64,000 bases of DNA. Origin: Actinomycetes bacterium (GTDB lineage Bacteria > Actinomycetota > Actinomycetes > Propionibacteriales > Propionibacteriaceae). The position numbers and the translations under genes were made by a program. A model generated the notes under the pieces. That model was not told the DNA's origin. It was given only the letters and a program-made list of their open reading frames with translations, and did not search any database. This document shows, one piece after another, positions 9,414 through 18,542 of the stretch. Each line of letters starts with the position of its first letter. Within the stretch, counting starts at the first letter, position 1. The stretch lies in assembly GCA_023460935.1 (NCBI GenBank), contig JAEWOI010000027.1, positions 119,016 through 183,015 on the forward strand, given 5' to 3'.

Positions 9414-11101
9414 GCCGGTCTGAGCACCAGCCACAGGCCAGCCACCAGGCCGGCGAGGTAGAGCGGGTCGCCCAGCACCGAGTCGCCGAGCTCACCCCAG
9501 ATGGCTGCGTCCAGGTCGGTGCCAGCTGCGCGGGCCAGCCCGACGAATGCCACGGTGGTCATGGCGAGCAGCGCGTTGGCGAGGAACAGCAGCACCCGCG
9601 TCGGCCGGGGGTACTTCGCCGAACCCTCGTAGGTGAACTGCGCCTCGGTGGCCACCCGCCAGGCCAGTCCGAACACCAGCACGACCGGCCCGGTGAACAC
9701 CAGCAGCGCGCCCGCCGGGTCGGACAGCACCCCGCGGTGGGGGTACAGCACCGCCAGCAGCACCACGGTGAGCACGCCGGTGGCCCGGGCGCGGGTGAAC
9801 CGGCCGGCGACCGCCTCCGCGCCGCCGGCGGCGAGCGCAAGGGCGGCAGCCAGGACGCCGAGGGCTGCGGTGCTGCGCTCGTTGAGGATGGGCAGCCTGG
9901 CGAGTACCCCGAGCGCGTCCAGCACCACCAGCACGCCGAAGGCACCAAGGGTCACCGCCTCGCCCAGCCGTCCCCTGGCGCTGAGCCGCCAGCCGAGGCC
10001 GAGCACGGCCAGCCCGAGCAGCCCGCGCCACAGCGTGCCCGGATTGTTGTCCATGAACGCCCACCAAACTGCGTCGACCACGCCGGCAGCTTCGGGCAGC
10101 CCGGCGAGCTGGAACGCTGCCCGCAGCAGCACCACGGGCAGGGTGAGCAGCAGCAGGACCGCGATGCCTGCGGCCAACGGGTAGAGCCAACCGCCCCAGG
10201 CACCCGGGTAGACCTGCGGTTCGGGCGGCGCGGGCTGCCGGGCGCGCCGCACCCACGCCGCGACCACCGCAGCGGCCGCCGCCAGGGCCACCCCGGCCGC
10301 GAGAAAGGCGCCGGCCGAGTAGTCGGGCGTCCCCATGCCCTGCCACGTCGCCACCCCCAGCCAAACCACCGCGACGGCGAAGCCGCCCCAGAACAGTCCC
10401 CTGCCCACCGGACGGTCGGCTGTGGCCTGCGCACCGGTGACCACGATCTGCGCCGGCGCGGACCCGGCGACGATCAGCGCCGGCACCACCAGCACCTGCA
10501 GGCTGAGCAGCGAGCCCTGCACGGCGATGGGGCGCATGTCGATCCCCAGGCCGACCCCGCCGGCAGGGATCGCCCAGGGCAGCAGCATCGCCGTGGTGAG
10601 CAGGCCGAGCACCACTACGAACTCCCACCACGCGTGGGCCCGGCGGGCCCTTGCGATCGTGAAGCCGACCAGCCCCAGGTAGCCCAGGGCGGCCGGGGCG
10701 AGCAGCAGCGGGTTCGCGACCGCCTCGGCTGCGAAGAACACGATCGCGCTGCCGCCGACGACCAGCAGGGCGAGCCGCAGCCACCAGGTGGTGTGCAGCG
10801 CAGCGGTGAGCGCCAGCGCGAACGACAACACCGACCCGGTGAGCAGCAGGGGCAGCGCGACCACCGGCAGGCTCTGGGTCGACTCGGGGGCCATGGTCAG
10901 CGGGCTCCACTGCCGCAGCGGGACGGCGAACACCGTGGCCAGGCCCAGCAGCCCGAACACGACGGCCACGGCACCCCCGACCTCGCGCAGGCCGCGTTCC
11001 CACTCCCGCGGGCGCGGCCGGCCCTCCTTGACCGGCAGCACGAACGTGATCTGCCAGACGTCGCGGACGGCTGCTGCCGCCTGCTGCAGCACGGCGTTCA
11101 T
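9359..11101 (-). CDS. Polytopic membrane protein of unknown function
   Basis: 580 residues, family not recognised. It has roughly twelve or more hydrophobic segments (for example VFGLLGLATVFAVPL, ALLVVGGSAIVFFAAEAV, LLLLTLPVVLLRAAFQL), short loops and a cytosolic N-terminus MNAVLQQAAAAVRDVWQ. The start ATG at 11101 overlaps the stop of the beta-propeller gene in an ATGA, so the two are translationally coupled and likely work together at the membrane. The 3' end overlaps the convergent GDPD gene by 55 bases. The upstream open frame to 11209 is ignored because of the ATGA coupling. Confidence 0.75.
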   Translation of the reverse strand: MNAVLQQAAAAVRDVWQITFVLPVKEGRPRPREWERGLREVGGAVAVVFGLLGLATVFAVPLRQWSPLTMAPESTQSLPVVALPLLLTGSVLSFALALTAALHTTWWLRLALLVVGGSAIVFFAAEAVANPLLLAPAALGYLGLVGFTIARARRAHAWWEFVVVLGLLTTAMLLPWAIPAGGVGLGIDMRPIAVQGSLLSLQVLVVPALIVAGSAPAQIVVTGAQATADRPVGRGLFWGGFAVAVVWLGVATWQGMGTPDYSAGAFLAAGVALAAAAAVVAAWVRRARQPAPPEPQVYPGAWGGWLYPLAAGIAVLLLLTLPVVLLRAAFQLAGLPEAAGVVDAVWWAFMDNNPGTLWRGLLGLAVLGLGWRLSARGRLGEAVTLGAFGVLVVLDALGVLARLPILNERSTAALGVLAAALALAAGGAEAVAGRFTRARATGVLTVVLLAVLYPHRGVLSDPAGALLVFTGPVVLVFGLAWRVATEAQFTYEGSAKYPRPTRVLLFLANALLAMTTVAFVGLARAAGTDLDAAIWGELGDSVLGDPLYLAGLVAGLWLVLRPAQPAADALAEPPASHSVR

Positions 11102-12960
11102 CGCGGCTCCCCGAGCACCATGCCGGTGGGCCCGTACAGCAGCACCCGGCCCTGGGTGCCGACCAGGTAGGGCTCGGCGGAGCTGACGTCGCCGACCGCG
11201 ACCGGCCACTCCTTGAGCTGCCTGCCGCCGCCGTCAAGGAGCAGCAGGCGGTCGATCGTGAGCACCAGCAGCCGGTCCCCGCCACCAGCTCCGGCGAAGG
11301 TGCGGGCACCCCGCCAGGTCCAGGCACGCGCGCCCGTCGCCGGGTCGAGGGTGACCAGTTCGTCCTCGTCGCGCAGCACCACGCCGCCCTCGAGCGTGAG
11401 CACGTCCAGCGCGGTCACGTCCTGGCGGGAGCGCCACAGCTGCTCACCGTCGGCCAACCGGACGCCGACGACGCGCGGACGGTCGGAGAGCGGCACGACC
11501 ACCACCGGGTCCGGGCCGGCGCTGACCCCGAAGTGCTCCACCCGCCCGACGTCGACGTTCCACACCACCTGGCCGGCCGGGTCGAGGCAGGAGAGCGCGC
11601 CGGCCTGGTCGACCACCAGCAGCCGGTCGGCTGCAACGACGAGCCGCACCCGCACCTCGGCGGCCACCTCGGTGCGCCAGCGCTCCGCCCCGGTGGCCAG
11701 GTCGTAGGCGGTGATCGCCCCGTCGAGCGTGGCCAGCACGACCAGCTCGCCGAAGCGCACCGGCTCGACCTGGGCGAGGTCGCTCAGCGGGGCCTGCCAG
11801 CGCCAGTCGCCGGCCGGGCCGTAGGCGACGACCTGCCGGTCGGTGGTGGCCACGACGGTGGTGTCCCCCAGCGTTGCAGAGGTGGAGATCCGTCGTCCGG
11901 GACGCGCCCGCCACACCGATGGCGGCGGTTCCGCGGTGGTGTCGAGCGCGATCACGTCCGGGGAGATGTGGTTGGCGAACACTACGGTGCCGTCGGCCAG
12001 CAGCGCCGGGGCGGCCACGGGGCTGACCAGGGTGTTGCCGACCCCGAGCTGGTTCACCGTCCGGGGCTCGAACTCGAGGTCCGCCGCGCGCGACCAGTCG
12101 AAGCCGGGGTCGGCCGCCACCGGGGCGACCGGGTCCTGCTCGATGCGGCGCCACGAACCGTCAGCGGCCGCGAGGGCCACCGGTCCGCGGCCGGGGCACC
12201 AGGTGCTCTCCGCCGGGGCCTGCTGCTGGTCGCCGATCTGCTCGGTGCGCCGGATCGTCACGCACCCGCCCCCGGCCAGCTCGGGGTCTTCAGGCGCGAC
12301 CGCGGTGTAGTCGGCGCGGTAGGGCAGCGGAGTCGCCTCACCCTGCGGCAGCTGCTGCAGCACCGCACCCTCGGAGGTCCAGCTGCGGCCGGGCGCGAGC
12401 GCGTCCGGGACGTCGAGCCGGCCGGGCACGTACACGCGGCTGCTGCCGTCGGAGACGGCCTCGGCCTCGGTGCGCAGGCCGCCCACCTCGACGCTCCACA
12501 GGTCGTCCCGGCGTCCGGTGGCCCGCCCGGACGGATCCAGGCTCACGCTGGTGAGCCGGGCCAGCTGGACCGTCTCCCAGTCGAGTTCGGTGAGCCCGAG
12601 CCAGGTGCCGAAAGGTTCCGGCCCGGAGCCGATCATCGTGGCGGCCTGGCCGCGCGCCCACTCGATTGCGACGGTGCCCTCCGGGCCGGCGAGCCGCTGG
12701 CGGTAGCCGTCCCCCGGCAGCCAGCCTGCGGCGCCGGTGTCGGGCGGCTGCGCCGGGTGGCCGAGGGTGGCCGAGAGGGTGAACACGGTGGCCACAGCCA
12801 GGGCGACGCCGAGCAGGGGCGCCTTTCGCCGTTCCGGTCTTGGCTGCGCCGGTGCTGCGGGCGTGGGCTGGGGCGGCGGGGGCCAGCCGGCCGCGGGCTG
12901 GCCGGGCCACGGCGGTGGCTGGTTGGGCCCCGGCTCACCCGGCCCCGGCTGGCTCGACAC
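11098..12960 (-). CDS. Membrane-anchored PQQ-like beta-propeller protein
   Basis: 620 residues. The first 45 are cytosolic and Pro/Gly-rich (PPPWPGQPAAGWPPPPQP), then one membrane segment around residues 48-66, then a long extracytoplasmic part. From about residue 290 there are BamB/PQQ-type propeller blades, each showing a pattern such as AYDLATGAERWRTEV, SCLDPAGQVVWNVDV and TLDPATGARAWTW. The GTG start at 12960 has only a weak ribosome binding site. It lies 82 bases after the LysM-BTAD gene and is coupled by ATGA to the membrane protein at 11101. Its role, perhaps a scaffold for a surface complex, is inference; no enzymatic residues were recognised. Confidence 0.78.
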   Translation of the reverse strand: MSSQPGPGEPGPNQPPPWPGQPAAGWPPPPQPTPAAPAQPRPERRKAPLLGVALAVATVFTLSATLGHPAQPPDTGAAGWLPGDGYRQRLAGPEGTVAIEWARGQAATMIGSGPEPFGTWLGLTELDWETVQLARLTSVSLDPSGRATGRRDDLWSVEVGGLRTEAEAVSDGSSRVYVPGRLDVPDALAPGRSWTSEGAVLQQLPQGEATPLPYRADYTAVAPEDPELAGGGCVTIRRTEQIGDQQQAPAESTWCPGRGPVALAAADGSWRRIEQDPVAPVAADPGFDWSRAADLEFEPRTVNQLGVGNTLVSPVAAPALLADGTVVFANHISPDVIALDTTAEPPPSVWRARPGRRISTSATLGDTTVVATTDRQVVAYGPAGDWRWQAPLSDLAQVEPVRFGELVVLATLDGAITAYDLATGAERWRTEVAAEVRVRLVVAADRLLVVDQAGALSCLDPAGQVVWNVDVGRVEHFGVSAGPDPVVVVPLSDRPRVVGVRLADGEQLWRSRQDVTALDVLTLEGGVVLRDEDELVTLDPATGARAWTWRGARTFAGAGGGDRLLVLTIDRLLLLDGGGRQLKEWPVAVGDVSSAEPYLVGTQGRVLLYGPTGMVLGEPR

Positions 12961-13042
12961 GCGCCGAGACTAGTGCTGACCGGGGCGCCGTTGCACTACT
13001 CCGTCCCAAGCCAGGCGACCCGGACCTTCGGGCCTGCGCGCC

Positions 13043-15832
13043 TCAGGCCTGCCTGGCCCGCACCCGCCCCTCGACCACCTGCTGGCACAGCTCCACGGTC
13101 TCGGGCAGCAGGTCGACGCCGAGGATCCGGGCCTGCCTAGCCACCTGGTTGACCAGCCGCTCCACGTCGGCGGAGTTGCCGGCCCGGTGCTCGGTGCGGA
13201 TCCTCGCGCACAGCAGCAGCTCGTCCTCCGGCGCCACCACCAGCGCCCGGGCGGCGGCCCACCTGGCCAGGTCGATGTCGCCCCTGGCGAGCGCGCGCTC
13301 GCTCAGCACGAGACCGACGTCGCGCAGGGCGGAGGAGATGTCGGCGCGCAGCTCTTCCGCCCAGTGCCACTGGCCGGGGGCCGCGTCGGCCAGCGGCGCG
13401 CCGCGCACCAGTTCCAGCGCCGCCACCAGGGTGGAGTCGCCCACGCGGTCGACGCCGGGCCGCAGCAGCAACTGCAGCCGGTGCCAGTCCGAGCCGACTC
13501 CAGGGTGCAGGAGGATGCGGCCCGAGTAGGCGTCGGGCAGGTAGGGCGTACCGTCCGGCGCCTGCCCGAGCCAGTTCCGCAGCCGGCTGAGGTTGGACCG
13601 GCGGGTGCCCTCCGCCACCCCCAGTGCGGCGGCCATGGCGGTCGCGGTGCTGCCCGGATGCTCAAGGAGCCAGGCGCACGCTTCGATCAGTTGCTGGCGC
13701 GACCGGCTGGGCTCGGCGCCGACGGCGCCGTGCAGTTCCGCCGGCCCGATCAGGAGCACCTGCGGGTGCTCGGCCGGGGGGATCACCCTGACGATGTCCA
13801 CTGGTTCCTCTGCTCGATGGGCGCGCTGCGGCAGCGCGAGGATGTTGTCGTCCGCGCCGCTCCACCACGGCGCCGGCTCGGTGGCCGGATCGTCCGCCGC
13901 CTCGAGGAGCCGGGCCAGGCCTGCGCGTACCGGCTCCGGGATGCCGTTGGCGAGCAGCGTGGCCTGCGACCCGGCCAGCCGTCCGGTCGGCTCCCAGCGG
14001 TCACCGTGCACCTGCCACTGGGCAGGGCTGCCGGCGGCAGCGGCGAGAACGGCCACCACCCCGGTCGGCGGGCCGGCGAGGACCTCGTCCAGCTCTGCGG
14101 CGAGGGCCGGGTCCTCCGGGGTGAGGAAGCAGAACACCACCGCTGCGACGGCCGGCGCCCGGTCGGGGTCCACGCGCAGGTCGGCCAGCGCCTCCGTGCC
14201 GAGGCCCTCACGCCGCCGGGCCACCAGCGCTCGCAGCTCCGCGAGCGCCCCGGCCACGTCGAGCTCACGCACCCGGTCGCCGCCGGCCAGCCGCACCAGG
14301 CCGGCGTCCGGCCCGGCCACGACGAGTTCCGCCTCGGCGGCCCACGGGGCACAGGCGAGTTCCACTGCCATCGCAGCAAGCGCCGACCGCTGGAGCTCTG
14401 CGTCGTCAGCTGCGACGCCCAGCACGCGGGACTGCTCAGCATCCACCAGCACCAGGTCGCCGCCCGGAGTCGCGCCCAGGCTGACCACTGCGGGGTAGGG
14501 GCAGGGGTGGTCGACGCCGTCCAGAGGGCCGGGCAGACGCCGGGTCCAGCGGTTCGCCGTGCCCTCGAACCCGGCCGGCGGCAGCCCGGCGGGCTCGTGC
14601 CAGTCGAAGGCGATCCGCTCCTGGTCGATCGTGATCCGGTCGAGCCGCGGCAGCGCCAGGCCGTGGCGGTGGCAGTGCCGGCCGATCGCGCGCATGGCCG
14701 TGTCCAGCGCCGCGACCCGATCCGGTTCCTGGCGGGCACCCAGCGCAGTGCGGAGCCGGGCGGCCTGGTCTTCAGTACGGAGCAGGCGGCGACCCACCGG
14801 TCGCTCCCGCAGCCGAAGCGCGCGGCGCAGCTCGATCGCCCCGACGATGGCTGCTGCGGCAAGGGTTCCCAGCGTCCCGAGCAGCGGCAGCGCCGGCTCG
14901 CCGTCGTCGGCGGCGTCCGGGTCCGGTGGTGCCGGCTCCCCGGTCCGGCCGGTGGCCGTGTCGGTTTGAGGCGGCTGCACCGCAGTGGGTGGCGGGTCGA
15001 CCCGCTCCTCGGGAATGGCTGGTTCCCGGCCGCGGGGCGGTGCCGGTTGCGCACCGTCCGGCTCCGAGCGGGCACGGGGGGCGGGAGGCGCGCCGGGGAG
15101 CCGCAACCGCCACCCGACCTCGATGTGGTCGGGATCTTCGACCAGGTCCTTGTTGGCCCGGGCCAGGCTGGGCCAGCGGCCGGCGGCGCCGAGGTGCTCC
15201 AGCGCCAGCCCGCTGAGCGTGTCGCCCCGCTCGACCCGGATGTGGCGCGGACGTGGGGTGCTGCGGGCCGGCAGGACCAGACGGGTGCCAGGCTGCAGCC
15301 GGGCCGTCGGGTCGCGGAGCTGGTCGGGGTTGGCCGCGGCCAGCTCGCGCCAGCGCGCGCCGGAGCCGAGGAGCTCCGCACTGATCGTCCAAAGGTCGTC
15401 GCCGGGTGCGACCACGTAGCCCGCTGGGCTCTCGCTGCCCGCTCGCCGGGTCGGGGCCGGCGGTTCGGGCTCGGCGGCGGGGACCGCTGCTGCGGGCGGC
15501 TGCACTCCGGCTGGAGTGGCCGGCGCGAGCGCCAGCACCGCCAGCAGCAGCCCGGAACTGGCCCGCTGCAGCGCGCCGAGGAGCGGCAGCCGGATGGCAC
15601 GCCCGCCCAGCAGCCGGGCCAACTCCGCAGCCGTCGAGGCGGTGAAGGCGGCCCAGCCGAGCCAGCCCCCAACGGTGAGCACGACCAGGAGCACCGACCC
15701 GTCGTCGGGACGGGTGAGCGCCGCCGGCCAGTCGACCGGCGGCCGGCCCCAGCCGGCTAGCGCCGCCGGCGCCCCCACGACAACGAGCAGGAGGATCAGC
15801 AGGGCGCCGAGACCCCGGAGCCGGCGGTTCAT
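13043..15832 (-). CDS. LysM-BTAD fusion membrane protein of the Tad locus
   Basis: 929 residues combining parts usually found apart. Two or three membrane segments lie in the first 105 residues, then two LysM modules (about 138-188, YVVAPGDDLWTISAELLG; about 197-246, IRVERGDTLSGLALEHLG), a Pro-rich linker, another membrane segment near residue 315-335 (LLGTLGTLAAAAIVGAIEL), and a long cytosolic part ending in a winged-helix plus BTAD/TPR-like region (about 700-925) typical of SARP/AfsR-type activators. The LysM modules would face peptidoglycan. Its ATG overlaps the TadE stop as ATGA. It may couple wall state or pilus assembly to transcription; that is inference, but similar fusions next to Tad genes are known in actinobacterial annotations. 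Confidence 0.85.
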   Translation of the reverse strand: MNRRLRGLGALLILLLVVVGAPAALAGWGRPPVDWPAALTRPDDGSVLLVVLTVGGWLGWAAFTASTAAELARLLGGRAIRLPLLGALQRASSGLLLAVLALAPATPAGVQPPAAAVPAAEPEPPAPTRRAGSESPAGYVVAPGDDLWTISAELLGSGARWRELAAANPDQLRDPTARLQPGTRLVLPARSTPRPRHIRVERGDTLSGLALEHLGAAGRWPSLARANKDLVEDPDHIEVGWRLRLPGAPPAPRARSEPDGAQPAPPRGREPAIPEERVDPPPTAVQPPQTDTATGRTGEPAPPDPDAADDGEPALPLLGTLGTLAAAAIVGAIELRRALRLRERPVGRRLLRTEDQAARLRTALGARQEPDRVAALDTAMRAIGRHCHRHGLALPRLDRITIDQERIAFDWHEPAGLPPAGFEGTANRWTRRLPGPLDGVDHPCPYPAVVSLGATPGGDLVLVDAEQSRVLGVAADDAELQRSALAAMAVELACAPWAAEAELVVAGPDAGLVRLAGGDRVRELDVAGALAELRALVARRREGLGTEALADLRVDPDRAPAVAAVVFCFLTPEDPALAAELDEVLAGPPTGVVAVLAAAAGSPAQWQVHGDRWEPTGRLAGSQATLLANGIPEPVRAGLARLLEAADDPATEPAPWWSGADDNILALPQRAHRAEEPVDIVRVIPPAEHPQVLLIGPAELHGAVGAEPSRSRQQLIEACAWLLEHPGSTATAMAAALGVAEGTRRSNLSRLRNWLGQAPDGTPYLPDAYSGRILLHPGVGSDWHRLQLLLRPGVDRVGDSTLVAALELVRGAPLADAAPGQWHWAEELRADISSALRDVGLVLSERALARGDIDLARWAAARALVVAPEDELLLCARIRTEHRAGNSADVERLVNQVARQARILGVDLLPETVELCQQVVEGRVRARQA

Positions 15833-16248
15833 CGCCGTCCCCGGTACCGGTCGAGGACCGTGGTGGCGGTGGCGCTCACTTCCATCGCCCCGGACCAGCC
15901 GGGCACCAACACGTCGGCGAGGGGCACCTGGCAGCGCACGGTTGCCCCGACCCGCCCCGGCAGGCCCGGAGGCTGGGCGATGGCGGCGGCGTCCACCTCG
16001 ACCCCGAACCGCTCGCAGCGCAGGCCACCGACCGCAGCCTGCGCCGTGGCCAGTTCGGCGGCGAGGCGGTGGGCCTCGGGGACGCTCCGGGCCAGCGACA
16101 CCCCGCGAGCCGCGGCCCCGGCGGCCTGCTCCACAGCGCCCCTGGCCAGCCAGGTTCGCGCGCCGCCCACCACGACGCCGAAGAGCAGCACCAGTACCGG
16201 CACCACCATGGCGAACTCGACCGCCGCCGAACCACGTTGCAGGTTCAT
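15829..16248 (-). CDS. tadE: TadE-like pseudopilin
   Basis: 139 residues. The N-terminus MNLQRGSAAVEFAMVVPVLV has the type IV prepilin-like pattern: basic leader, Gly, then Glu at position +5 before a hydrophobic helix, the signature of TadE minor pilins processed by a TadV/CpaA-type peptidase. The rest is a periplasmic-side domain with two Cys. The ATG at 16248 overlaps the preceding stop (ATGA); the longer open frame to 16575 is a shadow of the upstream gene. No prepilin peptidase gene is present in this window. Confidence 0.85.
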   Translation of the reverse strand: MNLQRGSAAVEFAMVVPVLVLLFGVVVGGARTWLARGAVEQAAGAAARGVSLARSVPEAHRLAAELATAQAAVGGLRCERFGVEVDAAAIAQPPGLPGRVGATVRCQVPLADVLVPGWSGAMEVSATATTVLDRYRGRR

Positions 16249-16607
16249 GGCGGCGTCACCCGTTCCAGCGGCAGCACAGCCCGCTCGACCACCAGCCCCT
16301 GGCCCACGTCGAAGAACAGGGGCGCCCGCCCCGAGACGGTGGCCACGAGCAGCCCGCCGTCGGCAGCCACGCTGATCGACACGCCCTCCAGGCCTCCTGC
16401 CGAAGCGACGCGGTGCCCGGCCTCGATGGCGGCGGACTCGACGCTCGGCCCGGTGGCGCGCAGGTCGGCGACCACGGCTGCTGCCTGGGCCGCAACCGTG
16501 CGGGAGTAGAGCCACACCCCGGTCTGGACCAGACCCAGCACCAGCAGCAGCAGGGCCGGCAGCAGGATCGCCCACTGGGTGGACTCCGCCACCCCTCGCT
16601 GGTTCAC
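16245..16607 (-). CDS. TadE-like/pilin-like small protein
   Basis: 120 residues starting VNQRGVAESTQWAILLPALL: a short charged leader, Gly, then a hydrophobic helix as in Tad pseudopilins, but Gln replaces the usual Glu in the +5/+6 area (AESTQW). The remainder (about residues 45-120) is an extracytoplasmic domain without Cys. GTG 16607 overlaps the stop of the pilin gene as GTGA. It sits where a second TadE/TadF would be expected; TadF is the likely counterpart, though I cannot confirm it from motifs. Confidence 0.7.
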   Translation of the reverse strand: MNQRGVAESTQWAILLPALLLLVLGLVQTGVWLYSRTVAAQAAAVVADLRATGPSVESAAIEAGHRVASAGGLEGVSISVAADGGLLVATVSGRAPLFFDVGQGLVVERAVLPLERVTPP

Positions 16608-16783
16608 GGCCGGGGCAGCTTGGCCGTGACGTAGACCGTGACCGCCCCGATCACGATGAGCGCCACGGCAACGGCACCCGCGAGCAGGATCGCGTTCTCC
16701 GTGGACTGGGACAGCCCGCGCTGGTCGTGGCGGCGGGACGGCCCGGCGAGCAGGCTCCCGAGCAACAGGTGCAGCAGTCTCAT
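16604..16783 (-). CDS. Flp-like small pilin
   Basis: 59 residues with a leader ending in QRGLSQSTENAILLAGAVAV: Gly, short polar stretch, Glu, then one long hydrophobic helix and a short tail VTAKLPRP. This is the size and layout of Flp/TadA-secreted major pilins, although the usual Glu-Tyr pair is Glu-Asn here. GGAGGAG lies 5 bases before the ATG at 16783, the strongest ribosome binding site in the operon, fitting a highly made structural subunit. The apparent longer frame upstream is a shadow of tadC/tadB. Confidence 0.7.
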   Translation of the reverse strand: MRLLHLLLGSLLAGPSRRHDQRGLSQSTENAILLAGAVAVALIVIGAVTVYVTAKLPRP

Positions 16784-16800
16784 CTCTACTCCTCCGGTGG

Positions 16801-17682
16801 TCAGCCGCCGACCAGGCGCAACACAGGCGGCACAAGGAAGAACAACCCGAAAACCAGGCTGGGGACGACCATGAAGAACGCCATCCGCTCCGAGACGGCG
16901 GCTGCGGCGATCTTCGCCTCGGTGAGGTGCGCGTCGCGGAGTTCCTTCACCCTGGCCCGCAAGGCACCCGAGAGGGCCGCGCCGGCCTCGTCCAGCGCCA
17001 TCACGTCGGCGATGTCCACCAGCGCCGGCAACCCGAGTTCTGCGCCGAGGCGCTGCAGTTCCGGGTAGGGCGCCCGCTGCTCCAGCCGGGACCGCTCGAG
17101 CGCGTCCCGGACGGCTGCGAACACCGTGACGTCGCTGACCGCGGCCGCGGCGCGCAGGGCCTGGGTGCCGGACGCGTTGGCGAGGCGTTCCAGGGTGACC
17201 AGGTCGAAGTAGGTCAGCAGCGCCTCGGTGGCGTCCTCCGTCACCCCGGCGTCGGCCCGGCGGAGCATGAGGTCGGGCAGGAAGAAGCCGACCAGCCCCA
17301 GCAGCAGGCCGGCGGCTGCCGGCACCTCCGGACCGGCGCCGACGGCAGCGGCCAGCACGATCCCGGCCAGGGCTGGCAGGACCAGCCCGGCCAGCGCGCA
17401 CAGCGCCTTGTGGGCGAAGTGAAGGGCCGGGGTGCGGCCGGCCATGCGCAGCCTGCGCAGGGTCTCGGCCGGGAGCGGGCGCCGGAGCCGGGCCTGGACC
17501 CAGCGGCCGATCCGGTCGATGCCGCCGGCCGCCGGCTCCGGCACCGGTTGCGCGTGCACACCGTCCAGCAGGTCGAGCGCGTCGGCGAGCCCTGGCCGCG
17601 CCGGCAGCAGCAGCCCGCTCAGCGCCCACAGGCCGAAGGCGAGCAGGCACCCCGTTGCGATCGCCAGCGGCAGGCCGCTCAT
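16801..17682 (-). CDS. tadC: TadC-like inner-membrane platform protein (T2SS F family)
   Basis: 293 residues. Membrane segments at the N-terminus (LPLAIATGCLLAFGLWALSG), two around residues 95-140, and a C-terminal one (FFMVVPSLVFGLFFLVPPVL). The cytosolic region DATEALLTYFDLVTLERLAN and the following helical bundle match the T2SSF domain that contacts the secretion ATPase. The ATG at 17682 overlaps the tadB stop (ATGA). With TadB it should form the assembly platform for the pilus. Confidence 0.88.
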   Translation of the reverse strand: MSGLPLAIATGCLLAFGLWALSGLLLPARPGLADALDLLDGVHAQPVPEPAAGGIDRIGRWVQARLRRPLPAETLRRLRMAGRTPALHFAHKALCALAGLVLPALAGIVLAAAVGAGPEVPAAAGLLLGLVGFFLPDLMLRRADAGVTEDATEALLTYFDLVTLERLANASGTQALRAAAAVSDVTVFAAVRDALERSRLEQRAPYPELQRLGAELGLPALVDIADVMALDEAGAALSGALRARVKELRDAHLTEAKIAAAAVSERMAFFMVVPSLVFGLFFLVPPVLRLVGG

Positions 17683-18542
17683 GTCGTCCGCCTGAGAATG
17701 CGCTGGCGCGCGCGGGGCAGGGTGAGCCGGCGCAGGAACAGCAGCGAGCCGAGGTAGGCCGCCACCAGCAGGGCGAGCAGCACCTGCCCCACCCCGGTGC
17801 CGTAGGGGGCGAAGAAGCCACCGCCGAACAGCAGCGCGCCGGACAGCACCACCAGGGTGAGCACGGTGACCTGCCGGACGACGATCCTTGGCTTGGCCCG
17901 CTCGGTCTCGATCTCACGCAGCGCGCGCAGCCGGTCCTGGACGTTGTCCGCCAGCGCATCCAGGGTGGCAGCAGCCCCCGTCCCGCCGCGTTGGGCCGCC
18001 AGCGCGAGCGCTGCCAGCACGGCGTCGGCGTCGGCGCTGTTCAGGTCGTCGGCGAGGGCGTAAAGGGCCTGTTCGATCGTCCAGCGGTCGTCCAGGCGGG
18101 CCACCAGCAGGCGCAGGTCGGGCGCGATCAGCGCGGGCGCCTGCCGCACCGACACGCGGATGGCGTCGCTGATCGAGCGGCCCGTCGGCAGCAGCGAGCC
18201 CAGGGTGCGCACCCACCGGTCGAGCGCCTCGAGCAGGGCGAGGTCGCGGTTCGACGGTGCCGAGAGCACCAGCGGCAGCCCGTACGCGACCGCGGGGACC
18301 AGCACGACCAGCAGTGGCCAGCGCAGCGCGGAGGCGGCCGCCACCCCCGCCACCACAGCGAGCAGCCACTGCCACCACCGCCGGCGGACCGCCCGGCCAG
18401 CAGGGCTTTCCACAAGGGTTGTCCACAAGCCTGTGGATGACGGGCCGGGCTGAGCGGGCGAGCTGTGCAAACCCGCAACGGCGAGCACCGCGCCCCCGAC
18501 CACCAGGACTCCGCAGACCGCGGCCAGCAGGGTGCCCATCAC
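17679..18542 (-). CDS. tadB: TadB-like inner-membrane platform protein (T2SS F family)
   Basis: 287 residues: two N-terminal membrane segments, a cytosolic T2SSF domain (LEALDRWVRTLGSLLPTGRS, then LAALALAAQRGGTGAAATLD), and a paired C-terminal membrane hairpin after ERAKPRIVVRQ. Starts GTG-ATG: GTG 18542 gives a 4-base GTGA overlap with tadA as elsewhere in this operon; ATG 18539 is equally possible. A cluster of DnaA-box-like sequences lies within its 5' coding part. Confidence 0.88.
   Translation of the reverse strand: MMGTLLAAVCGVLVVGGAVLAVAGLHSSPAQPGPSSTGLWTTLVESPAGRAVRRRWWQWLLAVVAGVAAASALRWPLLVVLVPAVAYGLPLVLSAPSNRDLALLEALDRWVRTLGSLLPTGRSISDAIRVSVRQAPALIAPDLRLLVARLDDRWTIEQALYALADDLNSADADAVLAALALAAQRGGTGAAATLDALADNVQDRLRALREIETERAKPRIVVRQVTVLTLVVLSGALLFGGGFFAPYGTGVGQVLLALLVAAYLGSLLFLRRLTLPRARQRILRRTT
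18406..18440. other. Three DnaA-box-like 9-mers inside tadB
   Basis: CTTTCCACA (18406-18414), TTGTCCACA (18419-18427, an exact match to the actinobacterial DnaA box consensus) and TGTGGATGA (18432-18440, inverted) lie within 35 bases. They are embedded in coding sequence; function is not established. Confidence 0.4.

Noticed and set aside
18406..18440. Origin of replication
   Set aside because: Only three boxes within a coding gene, no dnaA/dnaN neighbours and no AT-rich unwinding region.
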